A stretch of 64,000 nt of DNA, from assembly GCA_025618425.1 (NCBI GenBank), contig CM046838.1:17916129-17980128 (forward strand), given 5' to 3'. The stretch is from Heliocidaris tuberculata (taxonomy: Eukaryota > Echinodermata > Echinoidea > Camarodonta > Echinometridae). Below, piece after piece: positions 46,230-58,830 of the stretch. The notes beneath the pieces are model-generated. The model had not been told where the DNA came from. It saw only the letters and a program-made list of their open reading frames with translations, and made no database searches. A program made the position numbers and the translations under genes. The stretch's first letter is position 1. Each line of letters begins with the position of its first letter.

Positions 46230-46370
46230 GGGGGGCGTTTCATGAAAGGACTTGTCAGATATTTTATCCGAAAAATTTGCTCTCAGCCAATCAGATGCAA
46301 GGATTTCAGTAGCTTATAACAGTTGTCGGATAAAATATCCGACAATTTCCTTTCATGAAACGCTCCCCTG
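46230..46370. mobile_element. Short MITE, CGTTTCATGAAAGGA termini
   Basis: The left GGGGGGCGTTTCATGAAAGG and right (other strand) CAGGGGAGCGTTTCATGAAA termini match, then TTGTC.GATATTTTATCCGA in both arms. About 141 bp, almost entirely self-complementary apart from the centre. Confidence 0.8.
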
Positions 46371-46529
46371 AGTCACACAACAAAATCGACTCCACACCGA
46401 TTTCAAACCGACCGATTCTTGGCCATTTATGGGTAATGTGAATTTTTGTTCGGTCTGTTGTCTGTCTGGCGTAGGTCTTGTTGGTGTGAGTGGGGTATTA
46501 CGTCTTATCAATTTCACTGGTCTCCACAG

Positions 46530-46716
46530 AGCGAGATGTATGCCGCATCCCTGGTCATCCAGCAATCCTTGGGATGGGACATCTATACATCAATCATCGT
46601 ACTCCTGCTGATGACCGCTGTCTACACGGTAGCTGGTGGACTCAAGGCTGTCATCTATACCGACGCCATCCAGGCTGTCATTATGATGATCGGCGCCTTC
46701 GCACTCATGGGAATAG
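46530..46716 (+). CDS. SLC5-like symporter, coding exon 6
   Basis: 187 nt between acceptor tctccacag and donor GTAAGG, residues 146-207 plus one base. It includes SLVIQQSLGW, TAVYTVAGGLKAVIYTDAIQ and MMIGAFALMGIG. The GLYTITGGLxAVIYTDTxQ stretch is among the most conserved in SLC5. The join MLA|SEMY needs no gap against SGLT1. Confidence 0.93.
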
Positions 46717-46750
46717 GTAAGGTTACTTGTCGTTTTTTTTTAAAGGTCTG

Positions 46751-47100
46751 TAACTCCGAAGGTTCTTAGTTCCGAAGGTGCGTTTTTCCGAAGTTTTATA
46801 GTTCAGAATTCCAAAAACTTCGCTATTCCGTAGGTTCGTTATTCCGAATTTTGTTACTCCGAAGGTTCATAATTCTGAAATTTGAATTGGGGTCAAACTT
46901 CTGAAATTGAAAAAAAAGGGTTCGTAATTTCGAGGAAAAAAAGGGGGTTCATGATTCTGAAAGTTCATAATTCCGAAAATGAAAAATCGGTAGAACCCTA
47001 TATCATTTTTGGAATAATGAACCCTATTTCATTTTCGGAATGATGAACCCTATTTCATTTTTGGAATAATGAACCCTATTTTAATTTTGGAATTATTAAT
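46751..47100. repeat. TTCCGAAGGTTC foldback repeat, copy 1
   Basis: The left half repeats (A/G)TTCCGAAGGTTC(G/A)T words; the right half repeats the inverse (ATTTTCGGAAT.ATGAACCCTATTTC). The whole is a degenerate inverted array in intron 6 of the SLC5-like gene. Copy 2 is at 59080-59470. Confidence 0.78.
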
Positions 47101-47450
47101 CAGATTCTAGTCATTCTTACTAGGATTCCGTTCATTTCTACTAGGATTCCGTTCATTTTGACTAGGATTCTGTTTACTTCAAACCCGAAGCTGGCAGTTT
47201 TGACGAGAATAGTGCAGGTGCCCTTGGGAATAGTTATTTTAGTCTAATATGACTAGATTCTAGTCATATTTGACTAGATTGTTATACAGCTGTGGGATAA
47301 GAACTTCGAAAGGTGATGAAATTCCTTAAAAAATGGGATGATACAGAAACAGTGACATTTAATATTTTTTAAAGAAACGCTTTTAAACCACTGATCAAAT
47401 AAGATCAGAAATTAGATTTCTTGTCTTCCCGTCATTCATTGCTTTTACAG

Positions 47451-47665
47451 CTTTTTCGAAAGTTGACTGGTCGATGGATACACTCCGATTGAATTACATG
47501 TCGGCCATCCCCAACACAACCCAGCTCTGGGGTAATACTTCCTGTGGCATCCCTCAGGAGAGCACTTGGCATATCTTCCACTCGGCTGATGATTCCAGTT
47601 TGCCATGGCCAGGCTCGGTCTTTGGGGCCCTGGTCCTGGGTTGTTATTTCTGGTGCACTAATCAG
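47451..47665 (+). CDS. SLC5-like symporter, coding exon 7
   Basis: 215 nt between acceptor cttttacag and donor GTAGGT. It completes Ala208 and encodes residues 209-279: the loop with YMSAIPNTTQLWGN, STWHIFHSADDSSLPWPG and CYFWCTNQ. The PWPG and WCTxQ motifs are family hallmarks. The SGLT1 sugar-gate pair Tyr290/Trp291 is Phe/Trp here, and Asp294 is Asn. Confidence 0.93.
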
Positions 47666-48004
47666 GTAGGTCAACCAGGGAGACACTGGGTCACACTGGC
47701 GTAGCCAGACTTGTTGAACGGGGGGCACAGACTGGGGATGACACACAAAATCACAGAGTCACATATTTACACACATACACATACGCGAGCACTCGCGCGC
47801 ACACACACACACACACACTCATAAGGGGTAGGGCTAGGGTCAAGGTCTTGACCCCTAAGTTCAGTGGATGACCATTTCTTAGTAGATAAACAGGGGGACA
47901 TGGTCCCCTTTGTGCCCCCTCCTTCCCCTCTCTCTCTCCTGGCTGTGCCTATGCTCGGTCAACCTTCAGAGTGGTGTGATTTTGATGTCTCTGTATGACA
48001 CATG

Positions 48005-48170
48005 TCTCGACGACATCAACTGCTTTGCAGTCAATATCTATCACTAACTATATTTCTTTAACTTTAACTAAACTGTCCTACCTTACCCGAACTCAACCTA
48101 AAACTCAATCGCAACCCAAGCTTTTACCCCAAATCTTTGACGACATAGGAATAAATGTCGTCGAAGCAAG
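48005..48170. mobile_element. Short inverted-repeat element, third member of the 17679-17876 family
   Basis: Arms TCTCGACGACATCAACTGCTTTG / AAATGTCGTCGAAGCAAGTG-like sequences (one base group apart) enclose an inverted CCTAACCTTA.CC...ACCTAAAAC interior. Confidence 0.5.
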
Positions 48171-48483
48171 TGTCAGATCGCCTTGCATACTGACCGTGAT
48201 TTCGATGCCACGCCTGTTGGGTATTTCTGGACATGGGCTTAGGTCTCTCGAGACCACTCACTGATCAACTGTCCGCAAGGATTCAATGATTATGTTGTCG
48301 CTTGATTAAGTTGGTGTCCACTTCATCCAGTATACTCGAGATTTGTATCGGGCCTTGAACAATGTTGTCCACTATCGAATATTGTGCTTTGTTCCGGAAG
48401 TTATGAATTAAATGTGTATTATATTAATGTTTATGGCTTTCTTAAAATGGCGGCAGCGGTGGGATGCTCTCTAAACATGCTAA

Positions 48484-48655
48484 AATAATCGAGGGATCAC
48501 TGACGTGACTCGTCGGGGGAGTGAAAGTAGATTGATAATACAGTGAAAAATCACTCTTCTATTTTAGAGAGCATTCGATTTTCACTCCATATCCACTCCT
48601 AAACAAGTGATCACTGACGTGACTCCCGAAGGAGTGAAAATTCATTCTTTATTTT
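48484..48655. repeat. GATCACTGACGT repeat family (copy 2, SLC5-like intron 7)
   Basis: GATCACTGACGTGACT occurs at 48495 and 48609 (114 bp apart). Layout and short palindromes match 11449-11628. Confidence 0.75.
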
Positions 48656-48800
48656 ATATTTTGTAGAGTATATGACAATGGATTTGCCTTATCCTGCATG
48701 GTTATCCCACTTAAGAAAATATGAGGGTGAATTGACCGAAACCGTTGAGAATAAAATATCGACATGATAATTATCATTTCTCTACTTTACTAATTGCAAG

Positions 48801-48936
48801 GTGATTGTCCAACGTACACTCGCAGCCAAAAATGTGACCCATGGCAAAGGGGCTTGCATCATGACGGGGTACTTCAAGATCCTCCCAATGTTCCTCATGA
48901 TCATCCCCGGAATGATCAGCCGAAGCTTGTGGCCAG
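48801..48936 (+). CDS. SLC5-like symporter, coding exon 8
   Basis: 136 nt after acceptor aattgcaag and before donor GTTAGT, residues 280-324 plus one base. [27 protein letters not shown] (Lys equivalent to SGLT1 Lys321) and [12 protein letters not shown] match the family closely. Confidence 0.92.
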
Positions 48937-49762
48937 GTTAGTGCCTATCAAATACAAGAATGCCTCAACCAGAGGCATCGCTAGAAATTTTTGAATGGGG
49001 AAAGGGGAGTCGGACTAAATTTGCAGATAAGTTAGCCAAATATTTTCCATCAAGGACAAAAAATAAGTAGCGGTAATAAATTTCTGCATTTTGCCGATAG
49101 GGCTCTAAGCATTTGTTTTTTAATCAGAAGAGTTCTAATAGGGCTGTTACAATCCCACCCCCCCCCCCCCCCAGCTTTCCCTAGGGACTTCCCTGGCCTC
49201 AATATGGATTAGTGTATAAGGGATGGGATGTATCGGGACTATTAGGGTCTGCCGTATTTTATTTAGTTTGGTAAGTGTTCGGGAAAAGGTGTTCTTGTTT
49301 CAACTATACATTTGTATACATTTTATTGCTATTTCATGTTCATGAATAATCACATCTTTTCATAAACATTGGAATTTTTATGCAACCTTGTGCAACTCCT
49401 TCTCACATCTCTCTCTCTCTCTCTCTCTCTTTCTCTTTCTCTTCCTCCTTCTTTCTCTCCTTTTCTCTCTTTCCAGATTCTTTTTTTACCTTCCTCCCTC
49501 TGTATTTTCTGTTCTGCATTACCAGGAATCTGTCGTTTTGTGTTCATTTCATAGGTACATAAGGCGTCAAGCTATTGCTGAATATCTTGGAGCTCTAGTC
49601 CTGGACGGATTAAGTGATTTTGCTTTTCGTACTTCTAAATGGAATATTGTATTTAAACTTGAAAAATAAACAAAATGAAATCAATTGTAAATGAATATTA
49701 GTACTAAATGAGAAATGAGCAATTAATATCATGTTTCATCGTAAAATTTTCATTGGCTGCAG

Positions 49763-49870
49763 ATTATGTAGCCTGCGTTGACCCGGATACTTGCGATAGA
49801 GTGTGCGGAAATCCAGCCGGATGCTCAGACATCGCCTACCCGAGACTTGTGGTAGAACTCATGCCAAACG
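49763..49870 (+). CDS. SLC5-like symporter, coding exon 9
   Basis: 108 nt after acceptor tggctgcag and before donor GTAAGG. It completes Asp325 and encodes residues 326-360: [20 protein letters not shown], then [16 protein letters not shown]. The four cysteines and AYPxLVVxLMPxG are specific to the SGLT/SMIT branch. The exon ends in phase 1, so further exons must follow; the assembly gap starts 71 bp later. Confidence 0.93.
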
Positions 49871-49941
49871 GTAAGGAGATTGGTACATTGACCCATACCA
49901 TCAATAATCGCTTTAAAGTCCGCGCAAAGATAATTTTGTTT

Positions 49942-50441
49942 NNNNNNNNNNNNNNNNNNNNNNNNNNNNNNNNNNNNNNNNNNNNNNNNNNNNNNNNNNN
50001 NNNNNNNNNNNNNNNNNNNNNNNNNNNNNNNNNNNNNNNNNNNNNNNNNNNNNNNNNNNNNNNNNNNNNNNNNNNNNNNNNNNNNNNNNNNNNNNNNNNN
50101 NNNNNNNNNNNNNNNNNNNNNNNNNNNNNNNNNNNNNNNNNNNNNNNNNNNNNNNNNNNNNNNNNNNNNNNNNNNNNNNNNNNNNNNNNNNNNNNNNNNN
50201 NNNNNNNNNNNNNNNNNNNNNNNNNNNNNNNNNNNNNNNNNNNNNNNNNNNNNNNNNNNNNNNNNNNNNNNNNNNNNNNNNNNNNNNNNNNNNNNNNNNN
50301 NNNNNNNNNNNNNNNNNNNNNNNNNNNNNNNNNNNNNNNNNNNNNNNNNNNNNNNNNNNNNNNNNNNNNNNNNNNNNNNNNNNNNNNNNNNNNNNNNNNN
50401 NNNNNNNNNNNNNNNNNNNNNNNNNNNNNNNNNNNNNNNNN
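49942..50441. other. Assembly gap, exactly 500 N
   Basis: The round length suggests a placeholder, so the true missing length may be very different. It begins 71 bp after SLC5-like exon 9 and probably hides downstream exons. Open frames running through the N block are meaningless. Confidence 0.95.
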
Positions 50442-51417
50442 GCAGTATTTTCTACAGCGCCAGTCGTGCGATATAATTACACTATACTCGGATATCAATC
50501 CTTTGAATTGGGGTACAAATGGGGGTACACCCTCCCCCCAAATAAGAAGAATTGTCATTTTGCTGTACCATGAAAATATTGCACTTATCGAACGCCCTTG
50601 CATGCTAAATTAGATATTTATGAGGTCGCCTAGCGACCGAGCTAGAAAATTTTACGTTTTATGGTTTGAAACCTTGCATTTCAGACTACTTTTATGCACA
50701 CAAGTAATCATCTACTTTGAGCTTTTAATATCTAATTCGAGGATAGACAGCTTAAATCATCGTCAATTTCTAGAGACTTTAAATTTCCGGGGACGATTAT
50801 TCTCTGCCTATGCAATACATGTTTATTGTAGATTTTTATTCATTTAAAGTTTAAGTATATTAATTAAAGGAGGGAGCGGAGCGACGGAGTGAGAGGATTT
50901 TCTATTATGAATAGTGAAAGTTAGTATTCTAGAGGATTTCGAAGCTTGAGTAGCGGCTGTAGCTTTAACTCATTAATTACTTTAGTAAATTTACCTCATT
51001 TTCGAAAGAAATTACGCGACAGTGTGTGTGAGCCTATATAGGTTTAATAAAGGGGCTGGTTTGGGAGTATAAGATAAAAGTTCCCCTCCTATGGTAAGAA
51101 AATTATGATAGAATCAATACGACTTGCATGCAAAAGAATCATGAATATGAAAGGGAAGGGAGATACTAAGAAAATTCAGTCATTAATATGTTCTAAAAGA
51201 CGTACTACTTTAATCAGAAATAATACATTTTCTAGAGCCAGGGATATAGGGCCTATGTATTAAATGGATGCCTTTCCTTTTTTTTTCTTCTTTCTTTCTT
51301 TCTTTCTTCTATCTTTTTTTTTTTCCTTCCTTTTTTTTTTTCGGTCGTGGAACTTTGCCCCTACACCAGTACGCCAGTGCTGATGACGATATGAAAGATA
51401 ATGTCTTTTGTTGCCAG

Positions 51418-51570
51418 GAAGTCTCGTTTAATGTAGGTGCTGGCCTCATCACATTAGTTTCATTTATAACAAAATTCTATATTATGCGGAACAACATGCA
51501 ACAGTATAACAGAGAGCATCCTTTCGATATAAACGAAGTAGATAAAAGAGTCAAACAAAAGAGAAGATAA
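51418..51570 (+). CDS. Candidate terminal exon (possibly SLC5-like C-terminus)
   Basis: After a plausible acceptor (tcttttgttgccag, ending 51417), 50 residues read to TAA 51568-51570. They form one membrane segment (VSFNVGAGLITLVSFITKF) and a basic tail (INEVDKRVKQKRR). SGLT-type proteins end with a last helix of the form NxNAxILxxVAxFxxxYF, and the alignment is suggestive but weak. An alternative acceptor at 51368-51369 would add YASADDDMKDNVFCCQ. The exons for TM9-TM13 would all have to lie in the N gap. Alternatively it belongs to an unrelated small membrane protein or is chance. Confidence 0.28.
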   Translation, partial: EVSFNVGAGLITLVSFITKFYIMRNNMQQYNREHPFDINEVDKRVKQKRR

Positions 51571-54500
51571 AAACACTCTGTGACAAGTGAGATAGAGGGT
51601 TATAATGTTGTTGTCAAGATTTTCGGTATACAGGAATATCCACAAATCATCCATAATCTTTACTGCAGCTATTTCGATTTGATTGGAATTGTTTGCATAA
51701 ACACGCTTGCATCGACCTTCTGTAGAATCTGTTTGAAAATGGGATGTTGAAAATGTGTAACAGCCTTTGCTCGTTCTATTATTATGTACGCCTCAGGCTC
51801 TATTCGTGCTACTGGGTTTGTTATTGAGTAAGCAAATAAGAAAACACGTTTTCCTGTGACTTAATCATTGATAAATGGTGTTGCTTTTGTGCTGTTACAT
51901 ATAGTTGCACATAAATTTCCAGCGGAATATGGAGAAGAAAACTGTAAAAGCTATTTATTTGAAAGTACTATCAAAAAGCGTTCAACTTTTAATGTAAGCA
52001 TGATGAAAGTGTGCGGTGCATTTAATCAAAATTTCAATTTCATTCATTTAATGTTGCTTGATAGAAATAACGATTTATGTGATTTCTAATTGAGAGAAAA
52101 TTGTTTTTTAAAAAGAAGTTTCTAAATATTAAGGGCATAATTTTAAAAATTCTAGTACCGTAGACGCCTTGAGTGTCTCATTAAATGGATATTGCGCAGT
52201 ATCAAGGTAACAAGTATGATTCATTATCATTTACTAGTATTTTGTTATTGTCATTATTACTATTACTTACAATAATACACCCGAAACACCCCCCAAAAAC
52301 AACAACAACAACAACAACAAACAAACAATTAAAAAAAACCAAAACAAAACAAAACAAACAAAAACATAAACAAAAAACAGCAGCAACAACAACAACAACG
52401 AAACAGACATCGCATGTGTTTGTAAAATGTGACTTTAGTTGAGAAGTAATCAAAATGTAAAAATCTTTGCAGATGCATTTTATCGCCATTCAAAGTCCTG
52501 TGACTGTTTTCAGTTTTCCTTTTTAACCCATCCAATGAAGACCAACAAATATACTCAAGTGGGCCGATATGTGAATTAAGAAATTGCGGGCTTGATCCGT
52601 GATTAAAATAGATAACGCGTTCATTCTTAAGAAAAGGGCCGCAATACCCAAATGGATTTGACTTATTCAGTAAATAAACCTATCGAGTCATAAAATATAC
52701 ATGATAATGACATCAACTGTATCATTCCGAATGCCAAACGCATTTAGAATTCCATTTGCTGCAAAATCTCTTCTAAAGTACTGTTCATGATTCATGCTAT
52801 GTGCATTTTTTCATGTAATATTCATCAATTTGATTTCAAACTCTCTCACATCGTACCAAACACACTTTAAGGGTCGGTGAAAATAAGAGAGAAATATAAA
52901 TAACAACCAACGGAGAGTACACGCAAGCCATGGTGTTAAAAAGACAAACGTTATAGCCATTAAGTGTCAAGATAATTTGGCAAGGTTTTCAATCTTGTTC
53001 CAACAGATTCGCATTCCACAGTCTGAAACCAAAAATATACTACGGAACTAAGCACGTATAAGGAAATCCTGAGGAATATAATTTTCAAATAAGTCCAGAA
53101 CATTGTTAGTATAGGAAAGAGAAGTCTGTTTAGAAGTGCGCTATATGTATGTAAAATTATTTTGTCTCACCTTTCAAGAGCACGTGACAGCGGTATTGTA
53201 TTATACAAATGTCCTTTCCTGGTTTATTTTTCTGTAATAGAAAACAAATAATTTAGTGTCGAAAGTTGTACATTCCCATGAAGGAATACAAAACAATAGA
53301 TGGGATGGCCAAGACCATTTCCATCTTCCTATTTTCGCTTTCTCGCAATATAAAACCAACTTGATAATCGTTTTGATACAGTAATAAACATACAGTGTAT
53401 GTCTGGTTTTGAATCTGTTTGAAAATTTAAAATTCTGTGTTATTACCAAAACTCAATATTACCTTTAAGTAACCGTAAACGATCATGGATAAAATCACAG
53501 TCAATAATGATAAACCAAATGCTAAACCACTACTTCTTTTCATGCATTTAATGGCACATATGGGACGTGAAACTCAATTCTGTGTCTAACACTGCGGTGA
53601 GGGAAGATTTACTTCAGGGAATTCCCAAAGGATTTCACACGCACATACAATATTGATGAATAAATCGTGACTCAAATGAATGAGGTATTATTTTTTTAAG
53701 AGTAGAATATTAGCTGAAGGATTTTGCCCAAGGACATTCCATTTACAAATTATCAAAGCAATGATATAATGAGTTATATTCATATGATGTTGGTTGGATG
53801 TACGATTTTAGTCACACTAATGCTTAAAACGTGGTTTGAAGAACGGGCGTCGAAAGGGATTTCCGGTATCACACCCTTCAGATAATATCATGTCAGCAAA
53901 CTTGAGCAAAAACTGGCAATGCTTTCGGCCGATAATGTCGAAAGTAATATCAAATAAAAAAGAAGATTCTCCGTAATCCATCATAGCAAATGGTGTCATC
54001 ATAAATTGCCATTAAGAGTGGAGGGTCCAAAATACGATGGCAAAGTTTGATGATAAGAACCCTCGAGACAAAATTGCCGTATTGTATTTTACGGAATATC
54101 TCAACAATGATGTGAATTATTCCGTTTCCTAAAAAATGCCTAGGGTCATTATTTCAAGTAAAGCTCTCATCATTTGCCCCCCCCCCCACACACACCGCAT
54201 AATCTCCTCCATGTTTCTAAGCTTTCACAAGCTGCCAAAAAAGGTTTAGAAGTTTAATAGCAATATCTAATCAATTAAATGTCTATCCGGTTTCTCTAAG
54301 AAATAGACTTCACAAAGAAAGGAAGATGAAAACCAAATGCCTCGGGAAATTCACTTTCGTCTAATGGCTGCGAATGCAATAGAGAGTTAGTTCTGTATTA
54401 GTCCAGCAAATTAAAGTCATGGTAAGATAACGATTTATTTCATTTTAAAGGAAAGAGAGGAAAGAAATAGGTTTATGAAAAGGAATTGCTGAAATCAAAC

Positions 54501-56145
54501 TTGGCTGAAGAAATATTTCTCCCGAGGCTAAAAGTGTACTTAATGGTAAATGAATACTGCATGCGGAAGAGAAGCGTTCGAATATATAAATGTATAATCC
54601 AAGGCTCCCCATGGAAAAGAAAATTTGATTTTTTAATGAAAGATTCTATGCTGACGTATCCTAACTGAATTTAAAAATGTTTTGTATGAACCATTCGATT
54701 ATATTTCACATGCAGTTACTTATTCTACCGTCAATGTACAGGCATTACAAGATACCTCCCTCAAAATTACCGTTGAATATTCATATGAGACTAAACCGAA
54801 CCTCCCCCCCCCCCCTAACATTTTGTCATACAAATAATTTGCAAACGGAGGTGAATTTTAGAATATACATGTACTTTTAAATATCTGGAATAATCGTAGA
54901 GTTATAATAACTGACAATTAGGCCATAATCAGGGTATGAGTACCCTAGATAGTTTAGACATTTTACAATACATAGTACATGTAACTCGCGTCAATGAAAT
55001 AATTTATGACTTTATGATTCGAGTTGGTCATAGGAATAGGCCTATACAGAATCATACCTTTTTCAGTTGAGCACGATCATTCATTTTTTCCCAATCATGG
55101 AACTAAACATCCTCACAGAAAACTGATTTCAATGAAATATAGTCTTTTTCAGCATGAGATCCTATACCCCCCCCCCCCCCCCCACTGGAAAAAAAACAAC
55201 TGTGTAAGTGGAAATTCAAAATGGCGGAGGCGTCGTGTTGTGACAAAACTGTCCATTCAGAACAGTACTCAATACGCTCAAGTTACAAACTCTTGACGTG
55301 CTGAAGTGGATGCCTGCATATCACGTGTCGTAAGGGTATTCCAGTCTCCTTCCCGGGTTTTTTTTACCCTCGTGAACATTGGATGGAGTTCACTTAAAAT
55401 ATAAAGTCAAATTACCCAGTCAATAGGAGGGCAATTATTCATCCAGCGCGACCAGTTGGTTCACATGAATTGTATAATGATTATGAAAATCACAAGTTCC
55501 CTCAGCTTATAGTATGAGCAGGGGTAATAATAAATAACATTGTAAAGTGCATTGATGTATAAATCTTAATATTATTATCATTTACAAGAAATGTAATCCA
55601 GCCCCTTTTTGAGATATTGAAATCTGCTCATGGCCCTTTGTTTTGTCGGGCAAGCCATTTTTGATCTACGATTATGCCGATTTCATGCGATAATTTATTT
55701 ATTTAATTTATTTTTGTTCAATTATACACGGTAAAAAGCTCAAGTAGTTCCAAGACTGCTTTTTATTGGAGCCGCGTCAAACAATGCAAATATACATAAA
55801 CATTTCAAATCTTAAAACATTAAAATGACAATGGTTAAACAAAGGAAAATGACAAATAAAAGCGTCACTATAGAAAGTCTAGTCATCGGGTATGTCACTG
55901 AAGAAGAAAAAGAAGAAAATAAATAACGTCAGTCTGATTCTGACGTGACAGAAGAGGCTGCCTTAATTACCACAATTGTATTCTAACCGCCGGCTGTCGA
56001 TGCAACACCTAGCTTTTAGAACTAATGAGGAAATTCACCGACTAATAGCTTTATGCGCTGTCCTGACCGCTGATTACATGCATGAACAAGTCGAAGAATC
56101 CAATATTCTGAAATGTTCACCAACCATGCAAACGTTTGCAATATG

Positions 56146-56313
56146 AGGCCCGTTCACACTACGCTCCAAACATCTAGAATTTACTGACGTCTCGAAGTTA
56201 CTGACGTCTCGAAGTTATGGTGGAAGTTACGTTGAAAGTGATGTAATTGCTGAGCTACTTCCATAGTAACAACGCTAACATCGTCATGTTTGGATCGTAG
56301 TGTAAACAGGCCT
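56146..56313. mobile_element. Short MITE, GTTCACACTACG termini
   Basis: The left AGGCCCGTTCACACTACGCT and right (other strand) AGGCCTGTTTACACTACGAT termini match, continuing CCAAACAT. An internal tandem duplication TTACTGACGTCTCGAAG occurs twice. 168 bp, no coding. Confidence 0.8.
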
Positions 56314-56932
56314 ACATTCTTTCAGACGACTGTCTGATAAAAGTTATCTCGCAGAAGATGACAAGCAATGGAGCCTATTGGAATGCATCTGGGCGAAAAT
56401 TGGTGTCGCCAGCAAGTGGCATGAACGCACTCACTCTCAAATACACCCACATGAATCAGAATTGTTGATTTCGTGAAGAGTTGGCTCATGCATCGAGAGT
56501 GTTAATTTTACCAGGGCCTTGGACGGTTATATCTAAGAACCAACCCCTTGTGAAGGAAAAGAGCCAGTAGCAAGATTTGACGTATACAGGCTTTTGGAAG
56601 TAGGTAGATTTAAGTTCCATAGGGAAGCTGCAGAGGGACTGCTTTTAATTGGATTGGCGAAATGCATCTTTATTGTAGTTTTATCTCATTTCCTCAAAAT
56701 TAAGATTTCATGGTTTAATACAACTGCCTCAGGGTACCAAGATCACATGAATTATTGCATAAAAATACGCCATGGGAGAGTGAGAAAAAGTTCGGATGTA
56801 CAATATGTATACATGAAATACATAATGGTAAAAGAGGGAAAGGAAATATGGATTCGAAATAAGAAAGCGAGGGAATACAAATTATAATGCATTTCCGTAG
56901 AAGTCACTCAGGTTCTCTTTCCTGGCTATCTC

Positions 56933-56937
<5 letters not shown>

Positions 56938-56973
<36 letters not shown>
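56938..56973. repeat. (CT)n microsatellite
   Basis: About 36 bp of nearly pure CT. Confidence 0.88.
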
Positions 56974-56976
<3 letters not shown>

Positions 56977-58479
56977 ATCGTTCGCCATCAATCTCACATA
57001 TCATCATCAAACTTTGACGATTTCCTTCGTCCGTATTTCCATCTTCCTATCTTTTGTCTCTCCATCATCACCTTTATCCAAATCCCACCCTCACTTTCTC
57101 CGTGTCCCCAACTGCTTGCAGTCTACTTTCCCATGCCCTTTTGGGTGACAAATAATGAACGAGTTTTGTCGTCGATGCGACAAGCCCCTCGGCATGCTAT
57201 GACCCTTAGCGGGTTACGACGAACTCAATTATATTCTTATTATAGAAGGCACTATGTTTATATTATGCATATGTTATTCGTACTATGTAATCATTACTTG
57301 TGTTTATTATGAACTTATGACGTGAACAAAATGCTGAAACTGATTGGCTTAGGAGTTCGGTGCAATATTACAATGTCAACCGACATGGATGCTATTTCAA
57401 GAAGAATGCATTCGAAAGATCGTATTATAACGCAAATCAGAAGCGATGAGAATTATTTATTTATTTGTTCATTTCTGCATGGTTCATGGCATTACAGGGT
57501 ATGATCATTATGACAAAAATGAGGATAATTATAAGTAAATAATAACAGAATTGAAAAGGAAATAACGATCATATTGCAGATACAAAACATGGATAATATA
57601 ATAACATGCAGAGGTGTGGCAGTATAAGCTTAAAGCTTGAAGCGTTGCGACACCTTTTCATGTGTTAAATAATACATGAAAAGGGAACTAACAGATGACT
57701 AATCATGACTCTAACAACAAACTAGCGTCAATAACTTTGACCAACTTATCATTTGAATTTGAATGTAAAACTTTTATGAGGTGTAGAGAAGGCAGTGTAT
57801 GTAACTCTTGTGTTTTTTGTTTTGTTTTGTTTTGTTTTTTCATGAAGGTGAGTGTTGTCACTATATATGGACCCCTCCCTCTTCAAGGACAGTATTGATG
57901 TATCATTTTTTAAACAAGCAATAACCACATTTCAAAGCTTGACATACTCTCAAGAGAGAGTAAATCAGGAGAATAATGCATTAAATCAATCAATATAATG
58001 CATAATATTTCAAATGAGTGGCACTATCATTTCCACGCTACTACCAACCAATTTATGTGTCGAGAGTCGATCGGGATCTCATTTCAGCTGAAGGCAAGAT
58101 ATTGATTATTAAAGTTATTCTTATATTTCGTCATTATTTTACTTATTGAAACCATTGTTTGGATTTCGTTACACCACTGATTTTGCACAAGCACAAAAAT
58201 CATTAAAGAAATCGATGATTCCATTCATTGCTGTTACGTTCTGTATTTCTAATTCGCAGTTGCATTATGTTCTTCTTTACAGTTTTTCTCCATCAACCGT
58301 CCTGATTTAAGAGGTTTAAGATGTCTCGGTTTCTGAAGGGAAACATCCATCGCCTATGTTAATTTGCAAATCGGGCGTTAGAAATCAATGCCAATTTTGT
58401 TCGAAGGAACAAAGGGGACGATAAATCATTCTCTCAGACGTGTTGAACACAATGCGACCACCGCTAATGGTTAGGTTCT

Positions 58480-58505
58480 CGTCCAGGAGAGAAAGATGGA
58501 GAAGT

Positions 58506-58546
<41 letters not shown>

Positions 58547-58590
58547 ATAGAGAGGGGGGGGGGGTAAGGTGAAAGTGAAAGGGCGAGAAG

Positions 58591-58625
<35 letters not shown>

Positions 58626-58797
58626 AAAGATAATTATAGAAAGAGAGCGAGGGAGGAGGGGGAGGAGGAAGAGGAGGAGGACAAAGGTAAAAAGATAAAG
58701 AGTGATAAATATTGAGAGAGAGGGTAGGGAGAGATATATATAAAGAGAAAGACAACGAAGGAAGGGGGTGGTGGGGGAGAGAGTGAGAGAGTCAAAT

Positions 58798-58830
<33 letters not shown>

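Larger units (their letters stand above)
26741..49870 (+). other. Gene model: SLC5 sodium/solute symporter, SGLT-like, first nine coding exons
   Basis: Exons 26741-26833, 40779-40850, 41680-41784, 44091-44150, 45151-45255, 46530-46716, 47451-47665, 48801-48936 and 49763-49870 join in phase into 360 residues. These align without gaps to the N-terminal half of SGLT/SMIT-type SLC5 proteins (about 600-700 residues). Family role: Na+-coupled uptake of sugars or polyols at the plasma membrane. Relative to human SGLT1 numbering (from memory), Asn78, Glu102, Trp291, Lys321 and the four loop cysteines 345/351/355/361 are kept, while His83 is Ser, Tyr290 is Phe and Asp294 is Asn. The substrate may therefore differ from glucose. 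The remaining half (TM9 on) is lost to the 500-N gap or lies beyond it. Confidence 0.9.

Noticed and set aside
49708..50613. Long frames on both strands across 49.7-50.6 kb
   Set aside because: Only open because they run through 500 N. The real coding part is exon 9 (49763-49870).
56594..56887. 97-residue frame with one hydrophobic segment
   Set aside because: No splice or family evidence, and composition is like its non-coding surroundings.
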